Below, one piece after another: positions 34,960 to 46,600 of a DNA stretch of 64,000 bases. The translations under genes and the position numbers were made by a program. Source of the DNA: Icerya purchasi. Taxonomy: Eukaryota > Arthropoda > Insecta > Hemiptera > Monophlebidae. Location of the stretch: contig CM077115.1 in NCBI GenBank assembly GCA_039619475.1, positions 418,446,557-418,510,556 of the forward strand. The letters run 5' to 3'. Numbering within the stretch: the first letter of the stretch is position 1; each line of letters begins with the position of its first letter. The notes under the pieces are model-generated. The model worked only from the letters and a program-made list of their open reading frames with translations, was not told the origin of the DNA and ran no database searches.

Positions 34960-36422
34960 CAGAGTGACTTTTTAACGAATATGTGTACACATATTATATT
35001 GCGCGAAGGAATTAATAAAATAGTTCAGAAATGACAAAAATATTCAATTAAAATATGCAATAATTCACGACCGCCTTAACTTATTAATTTCAAAATCCGG
35101 AACATAATTTACAATTAAAATTCTCTCCTTAACGACAATTTATAATTATTATAAGATGATAGATTGTATTAGGGAACAAAAAACTCAAAAAAAAAAAAAA
35201 AAAAAAAAAAAAGAACGCGTCAAGAATTCCTACTATGAAATTTAAGATGACCTCAAAAATCACCCTTTAAAAATTCATAACTCATCGTCAGATTTTTAAA
35301 AGTGAAATTCAAATTATTAAATCGCAAAAGCTCTTTCATAAAATCGAAAAATTACGGTTAAAAATTAAATTAAAAATCCTCTTCCGGGCTAAAAACAGCG
35401 AGAAAAAAAAAAGAGCATCTTAACGTAATAGCCCGAGTAAAAAAGTTGAGGAAACCAAAACGTATCTCAAACATATGCATAAAGGGCCGCTTTAAAACTA
35501 TAGCCGAGTTTACAACTCATATATACATATATGTATATTAGATCCTTGGAGCGCCTCGAAATTTTTGAAAAAATATATTTTCATATCAATGGAAAGATCA
35601 TTATTTGTCTGAAACGAAACCATAGTTCATTTTCTTAATGAAACTTTCGAAGTCAGTTCAAAAAAGCGCGAAAAGTAACGCGTCCCTCCCCTTTAAGCGA
35701 ATAATTAGATTTCTTTGTTTCTAATTTAATATTATGTGAATATATTTTATTTATTTATTTATTTATTTATATATTTGCAACAATATACAAAAGAACAGCC
35801 TTTCGGCCAATTTTGCACTTGTAGAGCTAAACAATAGTGTACATAAATTATTAATTTAGCTGAAACGAACTCACATAAATCCACAATGGCAGATTAATAC
35901 GACACCGAACGAACTTATAGAGTGGTAAGTATTAGAATATGCCGACATGTATCCCTCAAAACTTGCAAATCTACGTTCAAGCTTAGTCATACACATCTAC
36001 TCAAACCCATATACACATAGTAGCATTCCAGTTCCGCAATAACTTTAGTTGGCAAGTGGTCATAAAATTTGAAAAGACGACAGTATTCAATTTTATCTTA
36101 AACAAACGAAAGGGCACAGTCTCAGCAATATATAATAAGCTCAGTGAATATGTGAACGGAGAAGTAGAGAGTTGTAGTTGAGTTTATAATGCCCAGCAGT
36201 CGACTAAGATCTTTAAAATTATGGCAAGTCAGGATGTCACGTTGCACTCATCTAAAATGTTGTTGTAATCACTCAGTAATGCTTCCATCGAAGAACATGA
36301 AAGGTGCTGTGTCTTAGCTTTCCCTGTGTATGAAACAACGCTTTTTTCCCAACAGTTAAATGAGGGAACTTTAATACGCGGATTCTTATCTTTAAGTTAA
36401 CAAACGGAATCCTCAGCGCATG
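34960..36422 (+). mobile_element. Repeat family E, copy 1 (one core unit)
   Basis: Shares with copy 2 (38650-42126) the blocks CTTATTAATTTC(A/G)AAATCCGGAA, GACCTCAAAAATCACCC, CATAAAATCGAAAAATTACG and ACTATAGCCGAGTTTA, followed by a single core unit (about 35530-35700) with GAGCGCC-TCGAAATTTTTGA and the CGCGAAAAGTAACG...CCC end. The 3' end TTAAGTTAACAAACGGAATCC lies at 36391-36412, separated from the body by a LINE fragment inserted at about 35746-36386. A GTGTACACA palindrome lies near the left end. Element class unknown. Confidence 0.65.
35746..36386 (-). mobile_element. LINE 3' end with (TAAA)n tail inserted in family E
   Basis: A TTTA repeat at 35746-35770 is the tail of a minus-strand element whose 3' end reads GCAAAATTGGCCGAAAGGCT followed by GTTCTTTTGTATATTG. 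It interrupts the end of family E copy 1: the other copies run directly from ...TTATATTTAAG to TTAACAAGCGG. No coding part remains; the lineage (simple TAAA tail) differs from the poly-A LINEs here. Confidence 0.6.
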
Positions 36423-37680
36423 AAAAATCATGCTCGACTGAACTTGTTTGCTTATAAATAATCGTCACGGTTTTTGAGAGTTTTCAAATGCGAAACTGGT
36501 CGGTAATTTAATTAATTAGCGGGAACGCGTTAAATGTTTTGTGAATTTGTTGTACGCTCTTTTTCCGGTTTATTTTAATCTGTTAAAGTTACATCATAAA
36601 AACGTATAATACGTGATGAAGATTACGTTAATAATTTTCATTTTTGTTTTTCGATTAGTGTCTAATGAATAATTTACGAAATATTCAAGAATTAAATACA
36701 GTCGTACCGTGGTTTATCCTCTGCATCGGTGAATCTGGAACACCAAAAAAAGCCGGAGATATTTGTAAAATTGGTAGTCTTGTTATTCTAATTGTATATT
36801 AAATGTAGTTAAAAAATAACTATAAGACAATATATCCAGATATAATGGAATAGTTGAAAACCGTAATCCGTCGCGATTTGATTTTCATTTGAAAACATCA
36901 ATTTTGTTAACGTGTGATTGTTGTAAAGTGTTACAGGAAACTTATACAAATACTGATTGAATGTTAATTTTGTTTCGTTAAATTTTAAACCCGAATATCT
37001 CTTATAAGGAAAGTATTTAATGTTTTAATAACGTTCTGTGTTGCAAATGTCCGTATTAGGCGAAGCGTTTTAAATTTATCATTTTTTCCCGCGTAATCTA
37101 ATGTTTAATTTTAATGTTTCAATGTTTAAGTTACGGCACATTCTGCAGTCGAGAGGACTATACTTTCTTCTAGTTAAACGTTTATTATATTAAAATATTT
37201 ACATTCAGGGGGAGGATTCAGGCTTATCGACAAAGGCAAATGTTGCGCGCTCGAAGGTCGTGAAGAAATGATTAAATATTGCAAAGTAACCGTGTTATCA
37301 AGACGAACAAAAGTGAAATAAAATTGCTAAAACGTGTCCATGCAACGGCTGCCACGTATAAGCAGAGCGTGCGTATTTCCTAGCTGATAAACAAACAATT
37401 TTAGAAATAAGCCAACAGTTAACGAATCTGAACGGATCATGTTCAGTCGCACACGTTACAACTCTTTGATTGCGCGAACTTTGAGTTACAAAATAAACTT
37501 CACCTGTCTCCTAAGCCATCTCTTGTTAAACTCCATTCTAAGCATAAATTCCGTAACATACTTCAGAGCTTACTCTATTATAAGTTAAGACTTTTATTAA
37601 TTACTTTTATGGTCATTTCTTCGATAATCTAATTTTTTTTCAATTTTCACGCGACTAGAGTATTATCGCCCAACGGCTTC
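36423..37680. other. No supported feature
   Basis: AT-rich, no recognisable genes or repeats. Confidence 0.5.
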
Positions 37681-38487
37681 TAAAGTCAATAAACGAACAA
37701 TCCATTTTACGTAGTAAAACAATATAAATAATAAAGAATACAAAACAACTAAACAGGATATGATGATTACGAAATTAAAAGCGTAAAATATTTTTTTCTC
37801 AAAAAAAACCAAAAAAAACCCAAAAAAAAACCGACTTCAAAATTTACTATAAAAATTTAATAAAAACGCGTTAAAAGTAAGAAAAATAATAAATTATTCG
37901 ATAATAAACTTTTAGTAAAAATGCACTAAAAAGTAATAATTATTCAATAGGAAGATAATATATTTTATACAGTGACAGATATGCCCTTAAAAGGTGATAT
38001 TATGATAATTCTTAAACTACTTTAATACCTTAATTAAAGTTGGCATGGAAATATTGCAATATCTAGAAATGAACATTTAAAACGGTTTTTAATTATTATT
38101 GAAATTTTCCGTAACGAATCTACTTAACGTATTATTAATGCTGTATAATAATAATCATATCATCTTAAGGCGTATATTTCACTGTAAGTTTAAAAGTATT
38201 GTTATTTAGGGAATAAGTTAAGATAGTTGAAATTTCTGTAATTTGTATCTTTTGTAATAAACGCTGATAAGAGTGTTGGGCACTCACACAACGGGCATGT
38301 TTGCCCTGTGAAACCCACAACTTATTTCTAATAATAATAATAATAAAAAAAAAAAGAAGTATATTGTCTTCTTATCGAATTTTTTACTTTCTTCATATAT
38401 TTATATTAAATTTTTATTATTGAATAATAATTATTTTTTACTTTTTAGCGCATTTTTATTAATTTTTCAGAGCAAATCTTGAAATCG
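37681..38487. mobile_element. Palindromic MITE, copy 2, with inserted LINE tail
   Basis: Ends CCGACTTCAAAATTTACT (37831) and its inverted partner ending AGCAAATCTTGAAATCG (38487) match copy 1 at 16303-16688, including AATTTAATAAAAA(C/T)GCG and AAAAAGTAA. The copy is longer because a plus-strand fragment ending GTTTGCCCTGTGAAACCC and a (TAA)n tail (about 38240-38353) lies inside it. The 37690-37790 flank (GTAGTAAAACAATATAAATA...) is itself repeated at 42485-42570. Confidence 0.6.
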
Positions 38488-38906
38488 AATTTTTTTTTTG
38501 TATTTTATTACACAATTTTTAGCATAATATTACGAAAGTACTTCAATTTTTCGTCTAAGCTTGTAAATGGCGATTTAAAATTCGTGTTCTTTATTCCAGT
38601 TTGTATTTATCCATGGTAATTAGCGATGATAATACGAGTACTTTCATTTTTAGTATTCCGTACACATATAATGTATAAATATAATGTATAATGTGTACGG
38701 AATCCCTAATAAGACGGTTCAGAAACGACAAAAATACCAATTAAAATGTGCAATAACTCACGAATGCCTTAACTTATTAATTTCGAAATCCGGAACATAA
38801 GTTACAATTAAAATTCTCTTTTTAACGACAATTTATAACTTCAAACTAACCGATTTCCCTGGGCGGCAAAAAACCCTTAAAAAAACCCGTCAATAATATA
38901 TATATA

Positions 38907-40026
38907 CTAGCTGTGCCCGCGGCGTTGCTCGCGTGAATTATAATTCTAAAAAATTACTTTATTTGTTAAATTACACCCGCGCGGAATTCAGTTCATGACT
39001 GTGTAAGAAAATCAGTAAATGATTATTTGTCAAAAGATTTTTTATTGGCTGTGGCGGCTCCTGAATATTGGGGAGACTAACTTTTCCAGAAGCACAGCAC
39101 ACATACCATTAAATTCATTGGCCCATTTCTTGGCAGAACACTTGGAGCAGACCTTATTCATGGCTCCGATTTGGACGGAAGACTGTTGAGCATAATCAAT
39201 CTGTGGATCGTATCTGAAAGCCGATCTTTTACTGTGAGCTACAATTACGAACTCTAGTCGTTGACGTCTGTTGTCTTTCTCTCTGATCTCGAAGGCGTTG
39301 GGAACGCTCGATACTCGACTCTCGCGCGCGTACTTGAGAGGTTCTCAAATTTTGTTCATCAAGCCGCTGCGAGCGCTCGATACTCGACTCTTTGGTACGC
39401 GATTGCGACGCGTATTCTTTCTGACTTGCAAGACGATTTTCAGTTGCTGATGAAGATTTTCCATTACGACGTATTTTTGATGCCCTCGCCTGGGAACTAT
39501 TTCTAGAAAGTTGAGATCTTAATCTTTTGGGCATTTTGTACCTTTTACAAAAGATAACGGTAACGCTCGAAAAATTTTAATTCCTTACGTTAACACACTA
39601 TTTCCATTAGTGATGAGCTTGTAAACGATGCTAAAGTGATCTTTATCCGAATTTACATTTCCCCATGGTAATTAATATTGATATTTTAATATTTTATAAA
39701 AAAAGTTAAATTCGTTTTCTTTATCCGAATTTACATTTCCCCATGGTAATTAACATTAATATTTTAATGTTTTATAAAAAAAGTTTTAGCAGCGCACGCG
39801 ATGTAAGGAATTGTTTAGGTCATTTTTTTACACCTTGGGTTACATTATCGGAGTTTTAGTAAGGATCCCTAATTTTTTTCAAAATATAATATAGCCTGTG
39901 TCACCCGCAGATAGTGTAGCTTCTCAACGGTGAAAGAATTTTTCAAATCGGTCCAGTAGTTTCGGAGCCTATTCAATGCAAACAAACAAACAAACAAATC
40001 TTTCCTCTTTATAATATTAGTATGGA
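38907..40026 (-). mobile_element. Non-autonomous Helitron with partial Rep/helicase ORF
   Basis: Read on the minus strand the element starts A|TCCATACTAATATTATAAA and ends GCCGCGGGCACAGCTAG|T with a GC-rich hairpin just before the CTAG: the TC...CTRR ends and the AT target site that define Helitrons. It lies cleanly inside repeat family E, which resumes on either side. It encodes the N-terminal part of a Helitron polyprotein (39042-39534) but neither the HUH nuclease nor the helicase. Confidence 0.9.
39042..39534 (-). pseudogene. Helitron polyprotein N-terminus, frameshifted
   Basis: A 101-codon frame from 39534 carries two imperfect tandem repeats of about 28 residues with the core ESSIERSQRL, rich in Arg, Ser and Gln, as in the N-terminus of insect Helitron proteins. 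After a frameshift near 39236 the product continues with SAFRYDPQIDYAQ, VQIGAMNKVCSKCSAKKW and NEFNGMCA, the CxxC-containing segment that precedes the Helitron-like N domain. A stop (39042-39044) ends the remnant; the rolling-circle replicase and helicase domains are missing through internal deletion, so the product cannot mobilise the element. Confidence 0.85.
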
Positions 40027-40293
40027 TAGAATACTATATAAAACGACCTCAAAAATCACCCTTAAAAAATTCATAACTCATCACCAGATTTTTCAAAAAT
40101 GAAATTCAAAATATTAAATCGCAGAAGCTTTCATAAAATCGAAAAATTACGGTTAAAAAATTATATAGCCCCTTTGCTCTCTTTGAGGCCAAAAACGGCA
40201 AAAAATAAAAGTTCACGTAAAGTATAGCCCGAGGAAACCAAAAATGTAGTTCCTGAAATATATGCATAAAGGCTTTATGAGAAAACTATAGCC

Positions 40294-40296
<3 letters not shown>

Positions 40297-40324
<28 letters not shown>

Positions 40325-41536
40325 CTTTGGGCATATCAACAAAGGATCATCGCCCAGAAACGAAAGGAAGGAGAAGGATCAGTTAAATGTAGATTCGGTC
40401 AGCTATTGATAAGATAAAGGAACTGAGGATAGGAACAACTGAGATCGACGGAAACGATAAGATATACGAGGCACAATAAGGAGTAGGGAGTTTGAGTGAC
40501 AGCAGATTGGAATACAAAGAGGTACGTTCGTTCACGAGGGATGGACATTCAAAGAGGATATGGTCTGGATCACAGACGGCTTCGTCGTCAGGATGAAGAG
40601 AACAATAAGGGGAAAGAGCGAGATGAAAACGAAAGCGTGAGGAAGGAAGAAGAGTATGATTCAGACGTAAACGGATAATAGGGACAATAACGGAGCGGTG
40701 AAGCGAAGGAAAATCGTAAAACCAAGGCCGCGTGGGAAGATTAGGTTGAATGGAAAAATAAAAGGAAGGATGATTAGAAAAGGAGGAAGCGTAAAAATCT
40801 GACCAAAATCTAATATGAAACTTTTTGCACAATGGGAGTAAATTCGAAACGGGAATTTTAGAGAAAAAAAGTGGGAGGATACAGCAATCTGAGCCAAGGA
40901 ATCTACCATTTCGTTACCCTCTATCCCCATATGACTGGGGACCCAGAGCATTTCAATGCGGATAGCGTGAAGTGAGAAGAGAGTGTGAATGAGAGAGCGA
41001 ATACGGAGGATGAAAAGGTCAGAGGAGTGAGAGGGGAAATGAGAGGAAATAGCTTTAAGAGCACACATGGATTCGGAGATAATTAAAAATTTAGAAGAAG
41101 AACGATGTGAGGAAATATGGATTATGGCACGTAAAATGGCCATTAACTCGGCCGTAAAGATAGTACAAAAGGAAGGGAGACGAAAAGATTCAGAGAAATT
41201 AATGCTCGGAATGATGAAAGAAGCTCCAACTCCATTAGGCCCCTTCGAACCATCCGTAAAAATAGCAATATGGGAAGGAAAACGGGATTCGATATAACTA
41301 TGGAATTCCTGTATAACTGTTGGATAGGAAAGGGATTTGGAGGAAAAAGGAAAGTAGAATACATTGGGAGGATTGGAGAGATCTGCAAAATTGAAAGAAA
41401 AGTAAGGGAGATTGTTATAAGAAATTGTGCAGGATAAAAAGGAATTTAGCCGCAAAGCAATGTGAGCTAGAATAGGAATTTTCTTGGGAGTAAAACGCCA
41501 GTTTTGCAGACTAGAAAGATATGAAGGAATAAGTTT
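40297..41536 (-). mobile_element. 5'-truncated LINE inserted in family E
   Basis: Poly-A tail (poly-T at 40297-40324) preceded by the family tail GGGCGATGATCCTTTGTTGA. Flanks show CGAGTTT on both sides (40294-40300 and 41537-41543), a probable short target duplication. ORF2 remains are in two frames: 41536-40661 with the RNase H domain (AIFTDGSKG, FCTIFTAELMAIL, LIISESMCAL where the usual Asp of SDS is Glu, LWVPSHMGIEGNEMVDSLA) and 40832-40383 with the C-terminal domain (AVCDPDHILFECPS, LPTPYCASYILSF) ending DRIYI-stop. A single frameshift near 40830 joins them. It is the best-preserved C-terminus of this LINE family in the window. Confidence 0.9.
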
Positions 41537-42126
41537 CGAGTTTATAACTTTATATTTAGAGACACGGGGCACCGCGAAAGATTGAAAGTTTTGTAAAAAA
41601 ACATTTTTTTCCCCGGTTATGTGATATATCGATAAAAAGATCGCTATTTGCTGGGAACAAAACAGTATTTAATTTCCTTAGCGAAACCTTTAAGGTCGGC
41701 GAAAAGTTAAAAAAAAACGCAAAATTAGGTATCCCCCCTTTGCGGCGCGAGTATAATAGATAAAAATGTCGAATAAGGTTAAAAATACGCCCATTTCCAT
41801 ATATGTTTCTCTACTTTATCCGTGTTTGCAACTTTAAAATTAGGCCGCCCACGAGGCGCCGAAAGCTCGAAAATCTTTTTAACAAAATTTTTTTTTCTTC
41901 TACGCACGTGATATATCGATAGAAAAATCGCATTCTATTTGTCGGGAAGAAACCGTATTTCATTTCCCTTAACGAATTGTTCAAAGTTGGCGAAAAGTTC
42001 AAAAACGCGCCAAAAATTGACGTGTCTTTACTTCTTTATGGTGCGAAAAAGTCGGATTTCTTTGTTTTGAATTTCGTATTATGTAATCGTAAATTATAGT
42101 CTTACATACGGGGAATCCTTAGCGCT

Positions 42127-42778
42127 TGGAACGTCACGCTCTTGATAAAACTTGTTTTAAATTACCTCTCTACGCTTCATATTGAAAATATTTTATGCCA
42201 ATCGCCCGCCTGTTATATTAATAAATAGCAAAAAATCATCTAAAAGGACCGTATTTTTTAAGGTTTATTTGTATGATTATTCAATTTACGTTCACCGATT
42301 TTTTTCATCGGTACTCATATGGTACCACACTTTTAAATGAACAAAGAGAATCATTGAAATCGGACCGTTTGGATAATGCGCAAACTAACTTAAAAAAGAA
42401 AAAAATAATAAAATAAAATAACTAACACGCGTGAAAAATATAAACGACGGATTAATTTCTAATAATAATAAATCATCTACATTTTTTGCAGTAAAACAAT
42501 ATAAATAAAGAGCACTAAAGGGGAATATGATAATTAGAAAATTAAATAAAACAGAACAACCAACAAGTGTGAAGAATATAACCGATGGATTCTCTGATTT
42601 TTAATATTCAAACATCAGTTATTTCTCCTATTATTCGCTGAATTGTTAATAAACTAACATCAGGACAATAGGACATAGACACCTAATTCGACAGTTAAAA
42701 TTTTCAAAGTCTATGTGTCGTAACGGGCCTCAGCACATGACACCGTCAATACAAATCATAATACATGTATATATATAC

Positions 42779-42809
<31 letters not shown>

Positions 42810-42928
42810 CATATATATTTATATGTGTATGTGTATTTGTGCGCGCGCGTATTTTTTTAAATCAAATTTTTCAGATTTGCCTGCCCAAAATTCCATGTCA
42901 CTGACTTTTGTTGTTAATTGCGTTATCA
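42127..42928. other. Unassigned DNA with short repeat and microsatellite
   Basis: 42485-42570 repeats the flank of MITE copy 2 (GCAGTAAAACAATATAAATA at 42491 onward versus about 37713). A compound TA/TACA microsatellite occupies 42765-42840. No gene. Confidence 0.55.
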
Positions 42929-43320
42929 CTAATTCGCATTTCGCTGTATGTTCGAAAACACCCGATTATAACACCGTTCAAAGTAATGTTTAGCTATAGT
43001 TTGTTCCATTAAATCAGTCTTCTTTGACTTTTCAGTCATAGTGCGGCATCGCCGGGAACAACTTTGCTGAGACTGCTTTCTCTAACGGTCAATTTATCAA
43101 TAAATTCACGATTCATAATAGCCCTTTTCCAGCCAAGCAAGTATGATTCGATACCTACATAATTTTCTCATCTTCACTTCTTTCATAAACTAATTTAGCC
43201 TCTTTCTCATCTTGGTCTGATAATTTTCCTTGTCTTAATCGTTTTGCTATTAACTCCATCATACGCCATCCTTCGAATCATAGTTGTCTGGGTGGTTACC
43301 TTCGAGAACAGCGTCCCTCC
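42929..43320 (-). pseudogene. Unidentified decayed protein-coding sequence
   Basis: Four adjacent minus-strand blocks look coding but sit in different frames: FWRDAVLEGNHPDNYDSK (about 43314-43270), then GWRMMELIAKRLRQGKLSDQ followed by DEKEAKLVYERSED (about 43270-43165), then NYVGIESYLLGWKRAIMNRE followed by FIDKLTVRESSLSKVVPGD (about 43162-43036), then a 36-codon block MTEKSKKTDLMEQ...HYFERCYNRVF (43039-42929). The balanced composition and tight frame succession suggest one former protein broken by three indels. I cannot name the family; it may be a retropseudogene or a transposon protein. Confidence 0.4.
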
Positions 43321-46193
43321 AAAAAAACTTAATACGTAAACAGCTGTTGTTGTTTTATAATCGACCAACTAACGAACCAGTGGGGATACTGAAGTTAACG
43401 TACCGAGAAAAAAGCCAAAAAATTAGCTCTTGACGTTATGTGCGAACGGTTCCGTTTGTAAAAAAAAAAAGGTGTACAATAATCATAATCATAATTAACA
43501 CAATTTTAAAACATATCGAAATTGCGAATGAAATTTTATTCGAGCGGCTTGATTATCGAGTGCTAATTTACTTTTATCATTAACAGTAGGTTTTCAGAGG
43601 CTACATTTGATATTATTTAGCGATTCAGTGCGTTTATCTGCTGCGAAACGGACCAACCCGGGCGATGACAAAAATTATATTTTAAAACTCGTCGAGGAAC
43701 AGCGATGTTTTCATACTTTTGTTATCCCAAAATGAGCAGAAAAACTTTAATTTTTTGTTTACATGTTTGCACCATCTACAGAACATGTATCGTGAGGATA
43801 GGGTATTGCTTATTATCTCCTAGGCAGTGAACAAAAGTAAAATATAAGTGGCCATTTAACCTCCGCACATATCATTTATCAAACGTGATGTGGCTAACAT
43901 CGATAAAAAGAAAAATTCGATAAAAAAATCGCAATATTGTGAATGAAAAAATATCGTTTCGTACCTTCGTGGCGGTTCGCCGAACTACTTTAGGGATACG
44001 CACACTGAAAGCTCAGTGCTAGTTTACCCGAACGATATTTAGTCATTTAATAATAGTCGACCACTAATTGTAAGATGCGTGATAAATCTTATAAAGTTGT
44101 ACACGCTGCGATAGCATAATTGATTAGCTAATGGTGTGTTCAACAGTGGAACTCGGTTAGAATCCCACTTTATTGAAAATATTGAATACCGTCGGTTGCG
44201 CTGTTGTAATGTTCATAGTGGATGAGACCCCAAATAAATTTAAAACACACATACGCATTAGCGTTGATCGAAAATTTTATTTTGCTTAGCCTGGGTAAAA
44301 ATTTCGTAGTTTGAGCCAAAAAAAAATAAAACCGTTTGAAAATCGTTGCAGGGGCCACTTTAGCCTTCATAAACACCGTGTAACAGATGAATTGCTTGCC
44401 TCTTGTGCAGTTATCACCTAATATGAACGAGCACAGTGCATGCCCATGTAGTGGAGCCCGCAGCGCGAATACGCACACGAAGACACATATAAAATGGCAT
44501 TTAACTAGGACTGTTGTGAAATCTGATCGAAACTACAATATGCCGTGTCGGTCACATATATAGATTTGGGCAAACACTGACTACACCGGCAGAGGAGAAA
44601 GTAAAAGCCGATATTCAGTAAATACTAAGTTCTAATCACCTTAAAAGGTATCACCTACAAACTTTCAATACATTTATATGAACAAAAGTATTTTTGTTTT
44701 TTGTTTTTTTTTCTTTTTGTTTTTTTTTTTCTTTTCTGTTTTTTTTCTTTTTGTTTTTTTTTCTTTTCTGTTTTTTTTCTTTTTGTTTTTTTTTCTTTTC
44801 TGTTTTTTTTCTTTTTGTTTTTTTTTTCCCCTGTAGGAAGGTTTGAAACAACCTTATCAGTAGGCATTCATTACCTTTCATTTAATAAAACAGAATATCA
44901 CGAAACATAAATTTAAATTACACATTTAAAATAGTGCAAACAACATAATCGATAAGCTATACGCGCTTACCAGTGTATTATGTTGAAAAACGATTACATC
45001 TTTACTAGAAAATGAAAAGCAGCGAACAATTTACAGAGTTTCTTGCACACACACACACGCACACACCTTGAATTATACTTCAGCTGCCACTAACTTATAC
45101 ACTATCAACTTCTGTTCAGTAAATTCATTAGAACTGAAGCTATTGGCTATACTGAACTTTACAGCTTTTTAATCAGTTTCATGTTCCGCTTCTTAAGGCA
45201 TTGAGACTACTGTTTCAATGAAATTTTGGGAAAAAAATTGCAAAATTAGTCAGGGTGATATACCGATAGAGCGGATGAAGAAGATATACAACATACTTCT
45301 CAGAAATATACGAGAATAGAAGAAAATCAAATAAATATCGCAGATCAAACGAACACTGGTCTTAGCCGAATTTACGACTGACCCGTGTTAAGGAAAATGT
45401 AACTTTAACGCGACCGGTATTATAACCGAGCAGAAAAAACAGGAAAAGTATTTTTCGTATTATGACTGATTAGGATGCCGATTGCGTAGGTTTAATAACA
45501 TTAGCAGCAATAACACCAAAATAAATCTTTTGATCTGATTCAGTTTCCTAGATTACACTTTCGTTCCACCTCATTTCTTCAAATCATCCACACGATCGCC
45601 TTAAAATAATAAACAAAATAAACCAATAGTTTCACGACGAAAATACTAAAGTTTTTCTACACTGCATTAAATTACTGTTTTATCTTTTTTTTTTTTACTT
45701 CCTCTACTTGTCCTAACAAGTACCTCTTCGACGTTGAATGAGATGCATAATATTATTAATTTCATTCAATTTCTAAGAATACCTAGTAAACGATATATAA
45801 ATAATTATGTTACGATTAATCACCGTCGCTTCCAAAATTCCCGTTGAAGCAGTGTAATTTTTTTTTTCACGATGTAATTAGAGCGGAGTGAAATTTTTTT
45901 AAATAAACGCAAGCTATCTTTAACACGAACAATTGATCACGTTAATTAAAGAAATTAACGAATATGCACGCATATTCACTTGAAATTATAAATTACAAAT
46001 GTAGAGAGAAGCGGAAGATAATGCAGTATAATTACAAATAATACAGCAAGTGTTTTCGGTTTGTTGAATATTAAAAAAAAAAAACAGCACTAAAGCTTTT
46101 CAGAGAACCATGAGTTTTGGAAAAATCCCAGTTTTATTTATGTTCAACATGCGACAAGTATCTTTGATCTCGGTTATAAATTATCTTTTGCCA
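43321..46193. other. No supported gene; poly-T minisatellite inside
   Basis: AT-rich sequence. 44691-44835 is a minisatellite described separately; an AC repeat lies near 45045-45066. The 102-codon minus frame at 44170-44478 has no recognised motif. Confidence 0.5.
44691..44835. repeat. T-rich minisatellite, period about 32 bp
   Basis: Alternating units of the form TTTTTTTTCTTTTTG and TTTTTTTTTCTTTTCTG repeat about four times. The Phe-rich and Lys-rich open frames across it are artefacts of the repeat. Confidence 0.9.
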
Positions 46194-46328
46194 ACTTCAA
46201 ACTCAAATATCTCGGCGAGTTTTGTACTTAGAAGGCTTCGTGAAATGGTCTCAATAGATCAGAAATTTTGTCTAGTATACCGTATTAACGCCATATCGAC
46301 AAAGTGAGACCTAGTTAGGTTCACGTAC
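46194..46328 (+). repeat. Dispersed repeat family S, copy 2
   Basis: Direct copy of 32665-32802 (GGCGAGTTTTGTACTTAGAA; CCATATCGACAAAG; GACCTAGTTAGGTTCACGTA). Confidence 0.8.
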
Positions 46329-46364
46329 GCATATACATAATATATCTACTCGTATCTATCTATA

Positions 46365-46600
46365 TCTATACTAATGATATATAAAACTGTAATGTCTGTA
46401 ATTTGCGGGCTATTTTTATCGCACATAAATAAAAAATATATTTTTTCAAAATTTTTGTCTGTCTGTTTCGATTCAACTCAAAAACTGTATTAAAGCAGTA
46501 GTGATGAAATTCACACACAGCCTATATAGCCCCGTATATATTACCGAATTCGTTCTAAGCTTTGTTTCACATTGATATCACAAATAGTACAGAAATTATA
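46365..46600 (+). mobile_element. Possible Helitron 5' end
   Basis: A|TCTATACTAATGATATATAAA resembles Helitron 5' termini, and the following TTTTTGTCTGTCTGTTTCG is typical of the subterminal region of such insect repeats. No matching CTRR end was found downstream before family E copy 3, so the assignment is tentative. Confidence 0.35.

Larger units (their letters stand above)
38650..42126 (+). mobile_element. Repeat family E, copy 2 (two core units, two insertions)
   Basis: The copy begins beside a hairpin (ATTCCGTACACAT and its complement, 38654-38702), runs through the left blocks to about 38906, is interrupted by a Helitron (38907-40026), resumes with GACCTCAAAAATCACCC, is interrupted by a LINE (40297-41536), and then holds two tandem core units with anchor GCGCCGAAAGCTCGA-like sequence near 41570 and 41856 (spacing about 285 bp). 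It ends GGGGAATCCTTAGCGCT near 42126. Comparing with copy 1 makes both insertions evident. Confidence 0.7.

Noticed and set aside
44651..44910. Lys/Glu-rich and Phe-rich open frames of about 70 codons
   Set aside because: They are translations of the T-rich minisatellite.
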